NCBI RefSeq assembly: GCF_001654985.1
Contig: NZ_LXEU01000038.1
Span: 20,945-84,944 of the forward strand
Direction of reading: 5' to 3'
DNA from: Kluyvera georgiana ATCC 51603
GTDB taxonomy: Bacteria > Pseudomonadota > Gammaproteobacteria > Enterobacterales > Enterobacteriaceae
Length of the DNA: 64,000 nt
The translations under genes were made by a program, and so were the position numbers. A model generated the notes under the pieces. That model did no database searches and was not told the DNA's origin. It worked only from the letters and a program-made list of their open reading frames with translations. Position 1 is the first letter of the stretch. Every line of letters starts with the position of its first letter. Shown here in pieces: positions 61,979 to 64,000 of the stretch.

Positions 61979-61990
61979 CGTAATAGAAGA

Positions 61991-62010
61991 AGGGAGGCGT
62001 TTGCCTCCCT
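61991..62010. terminator. hairpin between LysR gene and convergent lipoprotein gene
   Basis: AGGGAGGC, GTTT, GCCTCCCT: perfect eight-pair stem, 12 bases after the LysR stop and 10 bases beyond the lipoprotein stop, serving either direction. Confidence 0.8.
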
Positions 62011-62020
62011 GTATCCATCG

Positions 62021-62506
62021 TTATTGTTTGACGGTCAGCATGCCGTTTTCGCGGCCATGCGTCTTATTCCACGATGCGCCTTCAATGCCGTCGGCATTCA
62101 TGCTGACGGAAATAATATATCCCGCTCCGCGAATTTCATAAAAATTGGCGTTAATACGCTTCACAACGGCTTTTTTGCCATTAACTGTCGCCGAGAAGAA
62201 ACCGTTCGACAGCGTTGCTTTTAGCACATTAGAAGAGAGCGTCGCTTCACGCATGGGATCGGCAACGTGCGCCGCCTGAGCGTGTTGTTCCGCGTCGCGA
62301 GTGCGAGTCGCGTTGGCTGCGTTGGCATACGCCGCGGTCATGGCGGCGTTGTTGATACCCTGCTGTCTATTTTGCTCAGATAAATAGCATGTATCTTTAG
62401 AAATACCCTGCGCTTCACATTCAGCCATCCGCTGTGCCGGGCTTGAACAGCCCGCCAAAATAGCTGAGCCGGTCATTACAGCTAACAGTATCAATTTTGC
62501 TTTCAT
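62021..62506 (-). CDS. small lipoprotein of unknown function
   Basis: A 161-residue lipoprotein: signal peptide with lipobox LAGC followed by SSPAQRMAECEAQG. The middle region is Ala/Asn-rich (AAMTAAYANAANATRTRD) and the C-terminal half (SNGFFSATVNGKKAVVKRIN) is beta-rich. Two more cysteines (CEAQGISKDTC) could form a disulfide. A neighbouring ATG one codon upstream (62509) is possible, but AAGG spacing favours 62506. No known function is recognised. Confidence 0.75.
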   Translation of the reverse strand: MKAKLILLAVMTGSAILAGCSSPAQRMAECEAQGISKDTCYLSEQNRQQGINNAAMTAAYANAANATRTRDAEQHAQAAHVADPMREATLSSNVLKATLSNGFFSATVNGKKAVVKRINANFYEIRGAGYIISVSMNADGIEGASWNKTHGRENGMLTVKQ

Positions 62507-62614
62507 CATTAACCTTGCTTTTTATAAAGTTCAGAACGCAACCTGAATATATGTGTAACGTTCCTGGTATCATTATTGGGACGTTAATAATAAATTATTA
62601 TCAGGTTGTGAATG

Positions 62615-62737
62615 TTATGAGTGATAACAGTCGTTCTCTATTACTGATATTGCGTTGCTACACACTACGGCACCAAATGCTCCCGTTGCTACCAGCGCAA
62701 GGGAAACAATAGCGTAAGCAATAATAAGTTTTCTCAT
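62615..62737 (-). CDS. possible 40-residue membrane or secreted small protein
   Basis: Reading from ATG 62737, the frame encodes MRKLIIAYAIVSLALVATGA then FGAVVCSNAIS and VIENDCYHS before TAA. It has a basic N-terminus, a hydrophobic helix and two cysteines, like a small membrane protein or a signal peptide with a short mature part. No strong ribosome site precedes it, so expression is uncertain. It lies upstream of, and in the same orientation as, the lipoprotein gene. Confidence 0.4.
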   Translation of the reverse strand: MRKLIIAYAIVSLALVATGAFGAVVCSNAISVIENDCYHS

Positions 62738-63130
62738 TGACTATCAATCACTAAGGCAAGTAAAAGCTTGCCGCTTTCTTTGTAACGCGAAGCAACTATC
62801 CAGTAAGTTGACTATATTAATATTGATTAAGATCATGTTTTTTGTTGATAGATTCAGGCGGTGAATGGAGTTGAGTTTAAATGTTATTTATTAATAAATT
62901 CATATTGTTAGCGATGCTCATCCTACCATTTGTTGATAAGGATTATTCCTATGGAAAATAGTTTTTATGATCTGAGATTGAAGCGAGTCTGATGATTTTC
63001 TTTGTTTTTTTATTATTCCGTTCGTCGCGGGTTTAATTATGGCTATCTGCTTTTTTATTTCGTATGAAAGAAAGTTATGACTATCTTTTTTTATACGCCG
63101 CACGCGTGTTAATTAAAGTTTAACGATTAT
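62738..63130. other. AT-rich intergenic region before thiM
   Basis: About 390 bases of AT-rich DNA without a convincing gene. Three very short plus-strand frames occur: 26 codons from 62881, 13 codons from 62951 after AAGGAT, and an ATG-less stretch around 62990-63080 reading IIPFVAGLIMAICFFISYER. They look like debris of a small membrane-protein gene rather than functional genes. Confidence 0.4.
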
Positions 63131-63140
63131 TAGATATAAC
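63113..63140 (+). promoter_or_regulatory. candidate thiM promoter
   Basis: TATAAC at 63135-63140 is a fair -10, with TTAAAG at 63113-63118 as a weak -35 (16-base spacing). Transcription would start near 63147, giving a leader of about 215 bases that contains the TPP riboswitch. Confidence 0.4.
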
Positions 63141-63230
63141 CTTTCTCTTTGTGTTGTTATTTGTCGCGCGGGAAGAGGCTTGCTTAAGCGAGAAACTTCC
63201 CTTACGCTTGCAAAAAAGCGGCCACGCCGC

Positions 63231-63312
63231 TAAACGACTCGGGGTGCCCTTCCTGGTGAAGGCTGAGAAATACCCGTACCACCTGATCTGGATAATGCCA
63301 GCGTAGGGAAGT
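63231..63312 (+). promoter_or_regulatory. thiamine pyrophosphate (TPP) riboswitch
   Basis: The thi-box is unmistakable: ACTCGGGGTGCCCTT, GGCTGAGAAATACCC, then ACCTGATCTGGATAATGCCA and GCGTAGGGAAGT. It follows the E. coli thiM riboswitch almost base for base. The downstream segment to the ATG at 63361 includes the ribosome site GGCAGGAG, which the ligand-bound form is known to sequester in E. coli thiM, so translation of thiM falls when TPP is abundant. Confidence 0.97.
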
Positions 63313-63360
63313 CAGAGACCGCCTGGTCATTGCTTCTTCGCGTTATGGCAGGAGCAAACC

Positions 63361-64000
63361 ATGCACGTTGACCTGCTAAACCCCGCGCAATCCGCGCGCA
63401 CCGCCCAACTTCTCCATCAGCACGCCCCTCTTGTTCACTGTATGACTAACGATGTCGTGCAGACTTTTACCGCTAACGTCTTGTTGGCCCTTGGTGCCTC
63501 GCCCGCGATGGTGATTGATGCCGGGGAAGCCGCGCAGTTTTCCGCCATAGCCAGTGCGGTATTGATAAACATCGGTACCTTAACCCAGCCGCGTGCGCAG
63601 GCGATGCGTGCGGCGGTGGAAAGCGCGAATGCGGCGAAGACACCCTGGACGCTCGATCCGGTTGCCGTTGGCACACTGACGCTGCGCAGTGAATTCTGCC
63701 GCGGCTTACTGCAATTACACCCGGCGGCGATTCGCGGCAATGCCTCTGAAATTCTGGCGCTGGCGGGTGAGAGCCGCGGCGGGCGCGGAGTCGATACCAC
63801 CGATACGGCCGCAACGGCGCTACCGGCTGCACAGAAGCTGGCGCGAGAAAGCGGCGCGATTGTGGCGGTGACCGGCGAGGTGGATTACATCACCGATGGT
63901 CAGCAAACGCTGGCGGTACAGGGCGGAGATCCGTTGATGACGCGGGTGGTTGGCACCGGCTGCGCGCTGTCGGCGGTGGTGGCGGCCAGCTGCGCGCTGC
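63361..64000 (+). CDS. thiM: hydroxyethylthiazole kinase (runs off the right edge)
   Basis: Phosphorylates 4-methyl-5-(2-hydroxyethyl)thiazole for thiamine salvage. The visible 213 codons begin [20 protein letters not shown] and include the ribokinase-like fold features [10 protein letters not shown], the LDPVAVG and [10 protein letters not shown] segments, and the catalytic loop [12 protein letters not shown] close to the window end. About 50 residues are missing at the C-terminus because the window ends. GGCAGGAG lies before the ATG, under riboswitch control; thiD is expected downstream. Confidence 0.96.
   Translation, partial: MHVDLLNPAQSARTAQLLHQHAPLVHCMTNDVVQTFTANVLLALGASPAMVIDAGEAAQFSAIASAVLINIGTLTQPRAQAMRAAVESANAAKTPWTLDPVAVGTLTLRSEFCRGLLQLHPAAIRGNASEILALAGESRGGRGVDTTDTAATALPAAQKLARESGAIVAVTGEVDYITDGQQTLAVQGGDPLMTRVVGTGCALSAVVAASCAL

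Noticed and set aside
62881..63090. Short plus-strand frames before thiM as small membrane-protein genes
   Set aside because: The frames of 26 and 13 codons are too short and the hydrophobic stretch has no start codon in frame; they are more likely remnants.

Overview
The window is chromosomal DNA of an enterobacterium (Enterobacteriaceae). Most proteins can be matched residue by residue to Escherichia coli K-12 proteins recalled from memory. The backbone order folE-yeiB-galS-mglBAC-preTA-sanA-cdd-yohKJ-dusC-mdtQ-yohD-yohC-pbpG-dld-bglX-osmF/yehYXW-yohO-mlrA-btsSR-yehS-metG-mrp-rcnB-thiM follows the 46-48 min region of E. coli. It is not E. coli: a complete gentisate (3-hydroxybenzoate) operon in the mhbRTDHIM order known from Klebsiella, a beta-glucoside PTS operon, pectin-type genes and an adenine-deaminase locus are interleaved. 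An ERIC element and REP/BIME repeats also point to the enterobacteria. A Klebsiella/Enterobacter/Kluyvera-like organism is my inference; the genus cannot be fixed from the window alone.

Layout. 1-7.1 kb: folE, yeiB, galS and the galactose/methyl-galactoside ABC operon mglBAC with GalS and CRP sites. 7.1-13.4 kb (minus strand): DUF1097 protein, dihydropyrimidine dehydrogenase preTA, sanA, cytidine deaminase cdd, yohJK. 13.4-19.5 kb: divergent mhbR and the mhbTDHIM operon, which takes 3-hydroxybenzoate through gentisate, maleylpyruvate and fumarylpyruvate to fumarate and pyruvate. 19.5-20.2 kb: a non-coding segment holding ten perfect hairpins in 240 bases. 20.2-21.6 kb: an M24-fold protein lacking most metal ligands. 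21.6-27.1 kb: dusC, then antiterminator, PTS and 6-phospho-beta-glucosidase with two RAT/terminator attenuators and an ERIC element. 27.2-27.9 kb: a broken methyltransferase gene. 28-42.5 kb: mdtQ, a KdgM-type porin, yohD, yohC, pbpG, an acetyltransferase, dld, bglX, a GH28 glycosidase with a GPH-family transporter, and an MFS permease. 42.6-50.3 kb: osmF-yehYXW, yohO, mlrA, btsSR, yehS.

50.3-64 kb: two tandem YehR-like lipoprotein genes (the second frameshifted in a poly-A run), metG, mrp, an unknown 109-residue protein, rcnB without rcnRA, a LysR regulator, speG, an NCS2 purine permease with adenine deaminase and a divergent LysR regulator, a small lipoprotein, a possible 40-residue protein, and a TPP riboswitch controlling thiM, which runs off the right edge.

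The genes form several uptake-plus-catabolism modules (galactose, 3-hydroxybenzoate, aryl-beta-glucosides, oligogalacturonides by inference, pyrimidines and adenine) between conserved housekeeping genes. No rRNA, tRNA, CRISPR array, insertion sequence or prophage gene was seen. Assignments rest on reading and remembered homologues; no database search was run.
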